Positions 35,388 through 48,300 of a stretch of 64,000 bases of DNA are shown one piece after another. Source of the stretch: Plecoglossus altivelis. Lineage: Eukaryota > Chordata > Actinopteri > Osmeriformes > Plecoglossidae. The position numbers and the translations under genes are program-made. The DNA lies in NCBI GenBank assembly GCA_036571765.1, contig BROE01000013.1:11993690-12057689 (forward strand), read 5' to 3'. The notes under the pieces are model-generated. The model had not been told where the DNA came from and did no database searches. It saw nothing but the letters and a program-made list of their open reading frames with translations. Every line of letters starts with the position of its first letter. The stretch's first letter is position 1.

Positions 35388-38300
35388 ATGGCAAAAACAT
35401 ATGATTATCTTTTTAAACTGTTACTAATTGGAGACAGTGGAGTTGGAAAGACATGTCTCCTGTTTCGATTCAGCGAAGATGCATTCAACACTACCTTCAT
35501 ATCAACAATAGGTCAGTTTTCTGTCATTGTATTCACATACATTTTCAATGGATTGCTATTGTTAACATGACGCTGATGAACAATTGGAAGCAAGATAACG
35601 GACAGCTGAATGTTTTGTCTTATGTTGTCTTTTGACCATTGTATGCACGTTAAAATAGTATGAAAACGGGGCCCTCGTTCTCGCCTAAATGCAGAATAAG
35701 CACGAGTTGACAATAGTGTTCTTTAAATGTATTAAAGTCAGAGGCGATGTTTCGTCTAGCAACGTATAGAACTGAAGCAACCAGTTATTGCCATGTAGCT
35801 TATCCTTACCTGTTGGATGTGCACTACAGGTACACTTGTGTGGATAGAGCACCAGCAGAAGTAATGCAAATGAGTAACTAAAAATAAATGGGATTCCTCT
35901 CACTGTCACTTGCAGTATACCCTTTGTCAAATGGGCAATTCATTGAAACTCATGAGTTGTGTTTCATACTGTTGAGTATTAGAATAGCAAATAAGAATAG
36001 CAAATAAAGATAGTAGGAAATTAGACCCAGTTACTAGAAAAATAGGAAACATTCCAAAATTCAGTTTAGCCTTCTTAAAGACAAAATATGCAGCCTGAAT
36101 TCATTGGAAGGATATTAGGCAAATAAGGTAAAGTAACTATGTCACTTTGTTTCAAGTCCATTATTCGAACTACACCTATTTATTCTCAATTTATAATCCG
36201 GGTTCAAAAGTGGGCCAGTTCAAATGATTATTATTTTTTACAAGAATGGCAGGAAGGTGTTGGTTACTTAAATTGTGTCAGTTGTAGTGAAACTGACATT
36301 CTCTTATTTTCTTTTAGTTCCCATGACTTTATTTCACTACAAAACAAGTTATTGAAGTCTTTTAGAAAGATAACCTATGTAACCCATGAACACAAAGTTC
36401 ACTTGAAAGTAACTTCTATAGATTTGGTAAATCATCATCTTGAAAAGACAAAGCTGGAATGTGATTACAGTTGATTGTAAAGTCGGATAGAGCTCATGAT
36501 ATAGCTCAGACCTTTAGTCTTTCCTCTGCGTCAGAGTAGATAGGTTTAGTTTTTTTCCAGGTTTCTATGTCTTTAGTCTTCCTGAAACAGGAAGTGTAAA
36601 GACGCTTTTTCTTTCAACAGGATGACAATGTTAAATGAAGATAGAGGCGGGCTCTCCACCCTGTACCACAGTATAAGCTAACCACAGGTACAGCACATGC
36701 ACATATAAATGTGATGTTGTCTGTTTAGGTGGTTCCTGTGGTTTAACTGGCTCAGACTCACTTTGGTTTTCATTTCAACACAAATCGGCACAAATTGGTG
36801 TAGCGTACATTTCCTGCATGGGTAACGTTTTTTAACACTGATTTGACCCAGAGACAGTAATGTGTAATCTCCCAATCAGCGTTGATTGTGCACTCTGAAA
36901 ACATTCTTGATGGTAAATGTTTTATCCTCAGGATGAGATGGAGGTTCTAGTTGTAGATGAACTATTAATCTACTGGATAGCTGTTAGGCAACCCTTCCTC
37001 CCACATCTCCAGTAAACCAGCTGCTACACTGTAGGGACACACAACCATAATGACCCCATCCCATTCAAAAGTGTCACCAATGTTCCACAGGACAGCTGTG
37101 CTGTTGAAAACTGCACTGTACAGCATGAGTATTGGGAATGTGTACTGTATGACTAAGAATGTGAATCTCTAATGATCTCCCACGATTCAAGTCGGTCCAA
37201 CAATGTTCTGTGGAAACAGAAGCCGTACTGTCAGAAATCTGCTTTGAGTCTCGTGAGTGTCAGCTGACCAGCTGTTGTGTTCAGGGTTGGGCTTTATGTG
37301 TGTGTCAGTTATGTGTTTGTGCACGAATGTAAGCCCAAATCTAGGATGTGTGATTGTGTTGTCATAGTTGTTTAGGCTAGTCCATGAGTGTGTGTGTGTA
37401 TATATGTGTTGGTGTATGTGAATGAGCAACAACGTGCGTTTGTGCTGCCTGTGTGTGTCTGTGTGTCTGTGTGTGCTTATCCCACATTCTTCCGCCTGTC
37501 GGGGAGCTACCAGCCGGTCTGTCACATCCCTTCCTCTTTGTATAAAACCCTGAGAGGAGAGGTTAGTGACCTCAGAGCCAGCTCCGCCGCAAGCTTCCCT
37601 AATGGCCACCACCAACCAGGTTCCTCTTCCTGGACAGTGACTGAGGGTGGAGGGAGGGAAGAGGAAGGCTCTGACCGCCAGTAACCCCCCCCCCCCCAAT
37701 ACACACACAACCCATGCCGTGAAGTCAGAACCACCCACCAACACTGCATGGAGACTCTGTCTTTCTCCTTGGCGGAATGCTCCAGCCAAGCCCCTCGCAA
37801 AAGAACGGAAATTGAATCACAGCCATTGGAATTCACCCGCTGTGGATTTGTTTCTAAATAGTGAATTCTCCTCATTGTTGTTTTTTTTGCTGCTGTTGCT
37901 TGTTCTGAAATGAAGATGGGCAGATGACAATTCGTCCCATCCTTGATAGGAATTTTACACTCCTAATCTGAGTTTAGGATGACTGCTTGGTGAGGTTGAA
38001 ACAAGGATGGCTAGTCTTCATATCCTCCTTGATTCTTGGAAGATCAATTTTTCTGTTGGTGCAGTAAAGGAATTTTATTGCTTATTGTGTGAGGACTGTT
38101 GTTTCAAAACATACTGTAGGCTAATAGCACAGATATTCTGTAGGTTTGTCAAGCCTAATTTGGGCCAAGACCCATATTCACTATTAGCTAGTATAAATAA
38201 TGCAGCTTGGATTGGAATGAAATATATGCGATGAAAGGATCTGACGTGAAGACGTTAATAATACGTTTTTCAAGCAGTTTTTGCAGCACCCTGCTACTTC

Positions 38301-41300
38301 CTGTCAGAGCTGCTTTGACCCCTTTTTGTCTTACAGCACCGGAAGCCACAGGACCATCTCATTATCCTTTAATATGGACACTTGTTCCAGCCTTCGACTG
38401 ATAATTGACAAGGGTCTTCTCAGGTTACCAACCAGTGACATTCTCTGTCCTTTCCCATGGTCTATTTTGATGGCGGTTCTTTACTGTAAGACATGTACGA
38501 GGGTTAGCCAAATGCAGAGCAATCAGGCTGATAGTGCTGTGGAGCATTTGGCAAGATGCTAACAAATCTTATTTGCAAGCAATAGCTTCTAGTTCTCCCT
38601 TCTTTCTCTCTCTCTTTCTCTGTCTTGCTTTCACTTCCTCTCTGTCTCCCCCACTCTTACCAACATGGTTATTGTTAGTGGAGAGCTTTCATGAGGGAGA
38701 CAGCTGTCCAGGCCAGGGCCAGGGGGTTCTGCTTGATTTAGCCATGTCAGGTTTGGGGTCAGTGGATGTCAGAGGGGTTTAGGATGCCTGACAGCTCCGC
38801 ATGCATTCTCTGTGCCGGGACAACCAGGAGAGATCATCACCAGGCTAGCAGTATTCACTTGAGCACTTGTTGGTCAGGCAGGACACTCCCTGCCTGTTGC
38901 TGCATTGGCATGACTATCAACTGCCGTCTGTGCACGTACTCTCATCATGTTCCCCCCCTGTAGGCTTGTCAGAAGTCAGAAACATAAAGAACTTATCAAG
39001 GTGTTTCTCTGTGCATTCTTTACACATTGCTATACGTGAGTATGCATAGCCTAAAGTTCACACCGGTGGTGTGTCGGTATGTAAAGGATCCGGGCTGTGT
39101 GTTATGTGAGCCATGTCTTATGGGCCTCCCTCAAGCATGCAGACCTTTAAGCCTGACTTCAGACTTCCATCTCAAGGGATCATCCTGAGATCGAAATGAC
39201 TCAAACGTTTTGTGACCCAATCTGATAAGAGCAACTTGTTCGACACAGTTATCCTTTCCAACTTTGTGGATCTGAAAGACTTTGACGTAACATCCCTGTG
39301 CTTAAATTAGCTCTGAAACGGTGTTATCTGAGGCGACCAGATTTAGATATTGTGCTATATGTTTGTGCTTCTGAACCAAAATGCACCCAAACACTTGACA
39401 TTGACGCACAGGAGACAGGAGATCAGGGTGTGACGTAAGACAATAGCATTGTTTTAGGAAGCTGAATAAAATAAGCCAGGTTTCTTTTACCAAGCCAGTT
39501 CGTTTCAGATAGATATTCACCTATAAACAAGCCAGTACTATTGTTTTAGCACTCAGTTTTAGATTACTTACACTTGTTGTTGATTCACATATTGATTGAT
39601 TCATATTGATTCATGACTTGCCTTCATTCCATCACAGGTATTGACTTCAAAATCAGAACAATTGAGTTGGATGGGAAAAAAATCAAGCTTCAGATATGGT
39701 AAAATATTTTCATAATGTTTCTTGCAAAGAACACTGACTCATATGATTTGTAAAGAATACATTGTACTACAGTAACCATCCAGACCACATGACCAATACT
39801 AGTTGAACAATTTGAAATCTGATGCATGACACAAAACAGTGATTGTGTGTGTAGTTGGGTTGATGGGGATGTAGTTGTGTGTGTGTGTGGGGGTGGGGGG
39901 GGGGGGGGTGGCAGTGAGGTTTAGGTGTGCACATGAGTTTTGGTTGTATGCTTGTCTGCAATTATGCTCTTGCAAATGTGTGTACAGTCTCTCGACCTAT
40001 GTATCATTGACACACTCACATCTGCAGAACATCCCTGTCAATGTTTAGATCGAACTATAACTTCCACCACTGCCATCTCCTCTTGATTATCAACTCCAGA
40101 CCATCAGAGTCTGTTCCATGCATATACATTGTGTTGGGTCCTTCTTCTACACCCTTTTTCTCCCACAGGGACACAGCTGGCCAGGAGAGGTTCAGGACCA
40201 TCACAACAGCCTATTACAGAGGAGCGATGGTGAGATCCTAGCCCTCCTATGCACTTATTGGACAGGACAGCATCATTGAAGCAACCTTTTAGGCCTGGTG
40301 TTTTAATGAACCCTATCAGACTATGGTACCTAACCTACCCCAGATTGCTATTGAGTCAAACATAGTCCAACTATTCTCCGGTGGATTCTCTGGCACGTGT
40401 GTATTCCTCTACTCCCTGCACAAGTGTGCGTGTTCCACGACTAGTGAGATGAATTAGGTCTCTTTGTCTAGCCTACACTTCACACAAATGAAGAACTAAA
40501 CTTCTTGATTTCAGCACAGTCAGTAGATAGAGACTTACAGTATGTGTTGACTTAAAAGTTAAAGAGCTCTTTTAGCTTCAGGCATTTTGAAAGAGAACAT
40601 ATTCAGACAAAGGTCACGAAACACAGTCCAGACAAGGCACTGCTAAAAGGTTGGCTCAGAATGATGTGTTTAGAAGGCTAACACCCCTCTGTTTCTGTTC
40701 CTCATCATGTTACCTTGGTATCACAAGCTCACAGTCCTGACTTATTTCTCAATCAACAGAGGCAATAACAGATAAGCTGTTCACTTTCCCTATCTGACTC
40801 CTAGGTATTTGAGGAACAAAAGTCATTTTGTAAAGCATCGTTGCTGTTCATGAGCTCATGGTACATACAGTATGAAACACATGTTTTGAGTGCAGAAGCA
40901 CACGTGACTGTGGAGTGTCCTGTACTCATCCCCCTCACTGCAAGATACTGAGCCAAGAAATCCCCCCAGTTGATAGTGTTGTTCCTGTCGGGGCTGTGCA
41001 TATTGTTCCTTCATGTTGGTCACACCCTCTCAGTCCTACTGCGCTTGACCTCTCTCTGGTACGCCTCCCAGCTGGGCCTTTTCACTTCGTTTATTCTGTG
41101 GTCAGTTTAACCATTGGCATGTTCTACAATCAGAGAACAGAAATGTAAAATCCCCCGTGTTCGTTCCTGAATGGTGCTGAAATGTTCCCAGAGTTGCGTT
41201 GTATTACGTATATTTTTGGATTCATGAATTGTCTTGTTTTGCCATCGTGTGACTTGACAAGTTTAAAGACATATAGCACCGGAACAGCGCAGACATCCTT

Positions 41301-42458
41301 ACTGGTTCATGGTTTTGAAGGCTGAAAGGTTGGGCTTTTCCTGTTCATACCCCCAATGTGTGTCACCTCCGCTGACATCACTTCCTTTCCTTTGTTCCGC
41401 AGGGCATAATGCTGGTGTATGACATCACCAATGAAAAGTCATTCGAGAACATCAAGAATTGGATCCGTAATATAGAGGAGGTAATGCTAATTAGAAAAGC
41501 TAAATCACCACTGTGGAACAGTTTCAATGATCCTTGAGGACCCACAAAAAGTTTAATTTCTTGATACTATGTTGCCATCTTCTGAGAGATTTGGGTATTG
41601 CATCTCAGCGCTGTTGAGACTTGCTTTAACATGAACCTTAAACATAAAGCGGTCATCAAACATTTTTCTGAAGAGAGGTTTAAGGTGAAAGATGCGCTGG
41701 TCTTTATCAGAGACCAATATGTAATGTTTCTCTATGTGTCCCTCTTAGCATGCTTCTTCAGATGTGGAGAGAATGATACTGGGAAACAAATGTGACATGA
41801 ATGACAAGAGACAGGTGTCCAAAGAGAGAGGAGAGAAGGTATGCAAGGGTCTTTAAGGCAAATTTGCTTTTGCAGTATCTACAAAAGTATACTTTGAGTG
41901 TGAAATTTTACTGCAGAATTACAATTGGTTTACAGCATAGTTGGATTGATGACCATTCAAAAAGATTTCAGTTCAAAATTATGATATTCTTTTTGTCTTG
42001 ACATATGACTCGAACCACACAGCTGGCTATTGACTATGGGATCAAGTTTTTAGAAACCAGTGCAAAATCCAGCATAAATGTGGAAGAGGTGAGTGAGACT
42101 CTTCATCATCTTGTAGTCCCTTGTTTACATCAAAATAAGTGTTTGTTGTTTATTGTGCAAGTCACACACTTTGACCAGTGTCTTTGTGTGTTATTGGAAC
42201 AGGCCTTTTTTACCCTTGGCAGGGACATAATGACAAGACTCAACAGAAAAATGGTATGTTTCCTGTAAACAGTGCAAAGTGTTTAGAACCTTGCCAGACA
42301 AGTTTAGAAGTACAAAGACTAATATTCGTTTTCGGCCACTTCACTGTTCATGTCTTTTGTTTCAGAATGACACAAATCCTTCAGGAGGGGGTGGACCCGT
42401 CAAGATCACAGAGAACCGGTCTAAGAAGAGCAGCTTCTTTAGGTGTTCACTACTCTAG
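35388..42458 (+). CDS. rab8b: Ras-related small GTPase Rab8B
   Basis: Eight coding exons: 35388-35511, 39638-39698, 40169-40229, 41403-41480, 41749-41838, 42023-42088, 42203-42253, 42366-42458. They total 624 nt, or 207 aa, the vertebrate Rab8 length. The P-loop GDSGVGKT (residues 15-22), switch I with FISTIGIDF, DTAGQE (63-68), NKCD (121-124) and ETSAK are intact. The tail ends CSLL, a prenylation box. Paralogue choice rests on KTCLLFRF, AFNTTFIST, HASSDVERMILGNKCDMND and the tail PVKITENRSKK, all typical of Rab8B rather than Rab8A. Rab8 directs post-Golgi and recycling-endosome traffic to the plasma membrane and primary cilium. An in-frame extension upstream lacks a suitable ATG; MAKTYDYLFK is the conserved start. 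Intron 1 spans 4.1 kb. Confidence 0.97.
37685..37697. repeat. Poly(C) run in rab8b intron 1
   Basis: Thirteen consecutive C, followed by an A/C-rich stretch. The 200-codon minus-strand frame through this region is low complexity and is not treated as a gene. Confidence 0.9.
39876..39909. repeat. (GT)n followed by a long G-run in rab8b intron 2
   Basis: GT units lead into GGGGGT and then about 14 consecutive G. The tract could form a G-quadruplex on the transcribed strand and is prone to length errors. Confidence 0.9.
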
Positions 42459-42510
42459 TTGCACCAACTCCACAGACTATCACAGCCTCCATCTGCTCCT
42501 CCTCTTTCGT

Positions 42511-42541
<31 letters not shown>

Positions 42542-44760
42542 GCATGAAACACATGCTCAGTTGGCCCGTGCAGGGCTAATCTCCTGGTTGCTGCTCTTCT
42601 ATTGCTGCTGAGAAGCTGAATGTTTTGCAGCCCCCCACTCCCTCGAAGGATTGTCTCTTTTGGGAGTGAATATACAACAAAAACTAAAGCAGAGGAATGC
42701 TTGTCATCAGTTACTCTGTTCCCAGTCCCCCTGCTCAACCCGCCCCTCCTTAGACTTACCTGTTCTTCCCCTTTCCACCAGACGTCCTGTGTGTGACCTC
42801 CTCCAGCCATGACTGACAGTTATTATTCCCTTTGACTATTTTTGAATATCCATTTGGAATATACATACATACATACGGATGATCCATTTCAAATAACCAT
42901 TCCTTATTTACTTTTCTATATAGCTAAAGCTGCCTCCCCTACTTAAATGGTTGCACAGTGCAAATGTGTTTTTTTTTGCACCGTCAAGTTGCTTTGTTTT
43001 TCATCTGCCTGCCTCTGAAGAGGAAAATGACAAATCCTGACAGAAGAATGCCTGTGAAACAAACAACTTGGTAGCATGACTTGATAGAAGAAAAGTCCCT
43101 TTTTAATTGACCAAAGCTGATTGCATCTCATGGTGTTGAACAATGTTTTTGACATGCATTGTACATCTATCCTCATCATTGATCATTTTCTAAAATCATT
43201 GTTTAGTCCCTGGATGCATGGAATGCAGAAACTGATTTTGACCACTTCTGACAATACAGTGACCGTTGAAAGAATTTATTTTGCTTGCACTTTGATGAAA
43301 GTTTCATATTGTTTTGACTGTAGGATCATTATTGCAATTATTGCTACATTTCCCCCTCAATCACTGCACTGCATAAGAACAGGCTCTCTTTTACACTGTA
43401 GAACAAATATGTTTAATTCTGTAATGTGCAATACTACATAGAAAGTCTTCCCTGACCACAGCATCCAAGACTGATTAGACTGTAAATCTTTGACCAAAGC
43501 CAATGTCTCTTTAACACCTGTGATTTCAGAGTTTGACGTAGCGATATCCAATACTTAAGTGTCTTTAAAATCCTTGAATGTTTTGTGTTGGATCTTCAGC
43601 ATTCCATTCACTGAAAATGGCCTTGCTAAAAGGGTTGAGTACTGTTTTTTGAGTCAACAGTTCTGAAACAAAAAACAACTTTTGTAGCAGACATTGAAGG
43701 AGCAGTGTGTGTAAACTCTGTAGTGCACTGTTATGTGTTTAATGCAAAATGTGTTATCTTAACTATGGTATTATATTTTTGTATTATATTCTGTTAAACG
43801 TTGGACTCACATTTTACTCTTAAAGTGCTTGTGAACCATAGGAAAACCACTTAATGCATGCTTATATTTGCACATAGATGATGAGATTTTTTTTGTACTG
43901 TTCCTATTATTATAGTATTTGATCACTCTTAAAATCTTTGTCTATTCCTTTTAAAATTAGTGTTAATACAATTGTTTACAACATCACTGCAGCAGTATTA
44001 CTTTACATTTGAGCAGTGTGGATGTTGGCGTGTATGTTGTGGCTGATACAAGGTGCTTTTTACAAATGCAGATTGTCACAGCCTGTTTTAAAGGATAGTT
44101 AATGTTTATGTGTAGATCACCCATTAATTTTTTAACATACTATCTCATTTATGTGACGTAAAGTTCATGATTGTAATTATTCAACCGTGTAAAACCTTTC
44201 AACATTTTTCTTTTAAAGACTATTCATACTACTACTGTACATCATAATTCACTTTTTATCATACATATGCCTCAGATTTAGATATTATAGATTCAAAGTT
44301 CAAATCAGTGGATTGTCTTACAGTTGTAAACTGTACTTATTGTAACATTATTGTCATTGTAACATTTTCAGATAGTGTGTTTTGACACTACTGAAACATT
44401 TTATTGATGGATATTTGAATGCCTGAGTTACATTGACATGTGTTTATTATCACTAGACCTGCTCTCGTCATGTAGTGATAAAAACTGAACCTTTATCATT
44501 TCGGGACCATCAAATAACATTTGTGAATGAAGACACATAGAAATTTGAAGAATGTCTAGAACAGTGTAACAATGAAAGTTAATCAGTGCTTTGATACCCT
44601 TGCAGTCAAATCTGACACACTCAAGCAAGCTTATCCCTCGTCTGCATACTTGTATGGAGCTTTTGACATTTCTTGACCTTTTGTCCACTGTGTAACATAT
44701 CAATCTAATTAAAGTGTGAACTGACATTGTATAAAGAATAAATAACTTTGTTTTTATTCA
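42459..44760 (+). other. rab8b: rab8b 3' untranslated region
   Basis: AT-rich sequence without coding potential, from the TAG stop to the AATAAA at 44737-44742. It includes a (CA)n tract at 42511-42540 and a short CATA repeat near 42864. The exact cleavage site is inferred. Confidence 0.7.
44737..44742 (+). terminator. rab8b: rab8b poly(A) signal
   Basis: AATAAA in GAATAAATAA, followed within 10-15 nt by a GT/T-rich stretch (CTTTGTTTTTATTC), as expected at a cleavage site. Confidence 0.7.
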
Positions 44761-44958
44761 TTGTGATTTCGCAATTTTTGCACAGAAATTCTAAGATGTT
44801 CTGTTTATAATTGCAAATGTGTGCTTGTTCATTATGTTTTTGTTTATGCGTTATATTTACATCACATGCACATGTTGTTACACTAATCTACTGATTGTTG
44901 GATGGCATAATAATTTCAGAACTAAATCTGCATTACACAAAGGTAGTTAAACTTTCCC

Positions 44959-44964
44959 TTTATT
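44959..44964 (-). terminator. trpm1: Candidate trpm1 poly(A) signal
   Basis: AATAAA on the minus strand, about 420 nt past the trpm1 stop. It leaves roughly 200 bp between the convergent rab8b and trpm1 transcript ends. Other AT-rich candidates exist between here and the stop. Confidence 0.5.
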
Positions 44965-45382
44965 CCACAAAAACATCAAAAACAATTAAAAACTCTTTCA
45001 CCTCCACAAATTTAGCATTGATTCTTAAGTAGAAGTAGAAGAATTTAAATATCAGTCATTGGGGTTCTCACTTGGTTATGAATTAATCTGTGGTTCAAAT
45101 ACAAATAAAGCCATTAAAATGATTTAGCCATACAACAGGATGACTTTCAGTGGTTTCATCAAAAGTCATTAACAAATGTAAATTAATAATATGAAGTATC
45201 CTAATTTGTTGATAACATTTTTATGAGTTCACCATCATCATACATATTCCAAAATATCGGCCCTCTAGCGCTACTGTGGATTTGAGTTTGTACATTATGA
45301 TATGTAAGATTCACTTTCCCTTTATAATGAACATAATAATACATCACTCAACATTACATTACAACATGACTACTAGACAGTA

Positions 45383-48300
45383 TCAGCAGTTTTGATCTCG
45401 ATTGGTGTCCTTGGAGTCTTCCCAATCTTTTTCCCCGGATCCAGTGAAAGCTAAGGCCAGGTCCCTGACACTGCTTGCTGCCCTGGGTTTCTCCAGACTG
45501 TCCCCTCTAACCTTAGCCTTCCTGGGGTTGGTGTTCAAGCTCATCGACCTGAGAGATGGATACATCCTGTCAACCGCCACTAGCAGATGATCGGTATCCT
45601 TGGCCTCCTTCCCCTCTGCGTTCTGCTTGGCCTCGTGGGCTTCCTCCTCTCCATCTTTCTTGCTCTCCATAGTGCCTGGCTCTTGTGTATTTGCAAACGC
45701 TCTCTCATTTACTGGTATTCTTTCAGTAGTTTGTCTAGAGGGGAGTGTATCATTGGAACACACCATCGATACCATGGGAGAGCGGCCAAACGGACATGGG
45801 TGAACTTTGTACTCAAATTTGGATGCCCAGTGACCAATGATAGGGGACTTAATTGCCTGCTCTGTAGTGGAGCTGTTGTAGTCGTTGGCCCACTTAGTCC
45901 TTGCTCCCTTGGGACTTTCTGCAGGTGTAAACGTCATGCTACTCATGGATCTTCGGGTAGAGGACGGAGAATTGCTGAGGGTCTCCGAGGGACAGTATTG
46001 AAGAGTCTTTGACCTTTCCAAGGGATACGAAATGGCCGTTTCCAATTTGATTTTCTCCATGGCCACCCCAGCTTTCTTCAGGGCAGCATCCATCAACTCT
46101 GTGCTGGGCTTTGGTGGAGGTTCTAAACGAGCAGGTGCTGGAGTCTGCTGTTTCTCTGCATCACAGGGTGAGATCAGGATGTCCACACTGGAGTTGGATC
46201 GTCTCCTGTCCTGAGGGACTATCACATCCAGCGTGGCCCCATACTCTCTGACTGTAGAACTACCAGCTGAAGCAGGATTCAAATCGTTAAAGCTTCCCTT
46301 CCCCTCTGGACTCTGGCTTCGTCTGTCTCCGGACTCCCTGTCTCCATATTCAGAATGCCGATCGTCGCTGTTGTCCAGGTGGTAGCGATAGAGGCTGTAA
46401 CCATCAGCGCTATTGATGCTGCTGTGTCGAAGTAGGGTGTTTTGTTCACCAACAGTGGAACCCCCGGATCGTGTTCGAACTAGGTCAGCGCGGTCCACCC
46501 CGGCCAGCTTCTCCAGGGCATTCATCATGCGGCCGGAGAACTCCTCCAGCTGGGCCAGTCGAAGGTCCACGGTCTGCAGGGATGCCTTCATGGAGTGCTC
46601 TCTCTCATTTACTTCTTCCAGCCGCATTGACATGTTCTCCACCCTGAGAATAGACAGGAGAGCACAGTCACACTACAATGTCGGTGTTAACTTTCTTAGG
46701 AGTAGTACACATAAGTTTGTCTCAGTATTCCAGTACAACGTCAGGTTTGGATCAAATCCAAGTATTCGATATTTTAGATGTTTACATGATTTACATGAAA
46801 ATGTTCAAAGAAGAGAGGAGTATTACTATAATTAAACCAAACACTTCATATATTTGAACCAAGTCTGTCCTATACGACTACATGAATTGAAGAGTTGGAT
46901 GTCAACTGTGACATTACCTCTCAGACGTGACTCGAATGCGTTCATTGTTAGATGACTGTTCCTCATCCTCCTTCTCACGGAAGTACTCTTCCACACACTG
47001 CTCTTCAAACTCATACAGGTTCTTAAGCTCCTCTGAGTTCAGCACAAGCTCTGTTGAAGGCAAATTTCAACTTGAACAGAAGAGCAGCAGTATCCCACAT
47101 TATCTTCCCCTGACACAACACACGCATACATACAAACAACAGTTTTATGTACATTTCAAGTCTGAGGCATTAGTTTGTTAACAGTGCTACCATTGTTTGT
47201 TATGTTACAGAGCTGTGACAATGATAAAATGGCCACAGCACTCACGAAGGCCTCTGTCTCTTTCATCTTGCTCTCCCTCCTGTCTCTTCTTGCAGCGGCA
47301 GCAGATGCGTTTGAGGAGGATGTAGATGTGGCTGAAAATAATGAGGGGAGGAGGCAGGATTGGCCGGTCATGGAATGTCATGATCAGCTGGTAGCGCTGG
47401 AACTTCCACACCTGGTTGGAGATGGACTTCACCTCAAAGAAGGTATTACTGTCAAAAGAAGGATGAGGTTGACCAGTCACTTCAATTCACCTTTTCTGGG
47501 TTCCCCCAAAAACAAACCATTGACGACTATATACATTTAGTGAAAATAATAACCAACTGTACCAAGTCTTTCATACCTTACAAAATACAAAATGAAAAAA
47601 AAACTGCTAATGTTCATGCTTTCCTTTGGTGCAGTATTCTGACTTTGCTTGTCCCTACTTACTTGAAGACAGCGATAAGAAGGTTGACTAGCAGGATGTT
47701 GGCCACCAGTAAATAGCAGGCCATGATGGCAGGTGTTAGCCAGGCACCGGGGATACAAGGTGGCAGTTTTTTCCCATCCTCATCATACAGGTTTTCACCA
47801 CATGGTGCTGAGAAAAAAAGTTGAGTTTCAGTCTCTTTCATAACGATTTATTGGTCACTTTAGGAATATGAGTCAATTTTGTTCTCGCTCTCATCCAGGT
47901 AAATACGTAATTACTTTGAAATGGTTTATGGGCGTTAGAAATATACAATGGCGGAGGAGGGTAATGAAATGTTACTTACGGTTGATTTCCATTGCATAGA
48001 CTAGCGATCAGTGATGTGAGCAAGAAAAAGAAAAGCAAAGGCAAAAAGTAAAGAGAATAATACAACAGCAACCAGGCAATCAACCAATCACCATTCTGCC
48101 AGGAGGAGCACAATGCAACACGATGCTTCATACATGCGTCTGCTTCAACTGAAATTAAAATAGAAAAGGATTTGACCTTCCACTTATCAATATTCCTTTC
48201 TCTGGTACTTTCCATCAGCTTTAAGCAGTAAAAGATTCGACGTTTGTGTGGTCGTCCTCTAGGCATAGTGCAACAGAACAATGTAATTATAATCATTCTA

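Noticed and set aside
36139..36474. A 111-codon plus-strand frame in rab8b intron 1
   Set aside because: No family resemblance, no flanking exon signals, and AT-rich composition like the surrounding intron.
37187..37789. A 200-codon minus-strand frame in rab8b intron 1
   Set aside because: It crosses CA/GT-rich simple sequence and a C13 run. It shows no domain, is antisense inside an intron, and has no splice partners.
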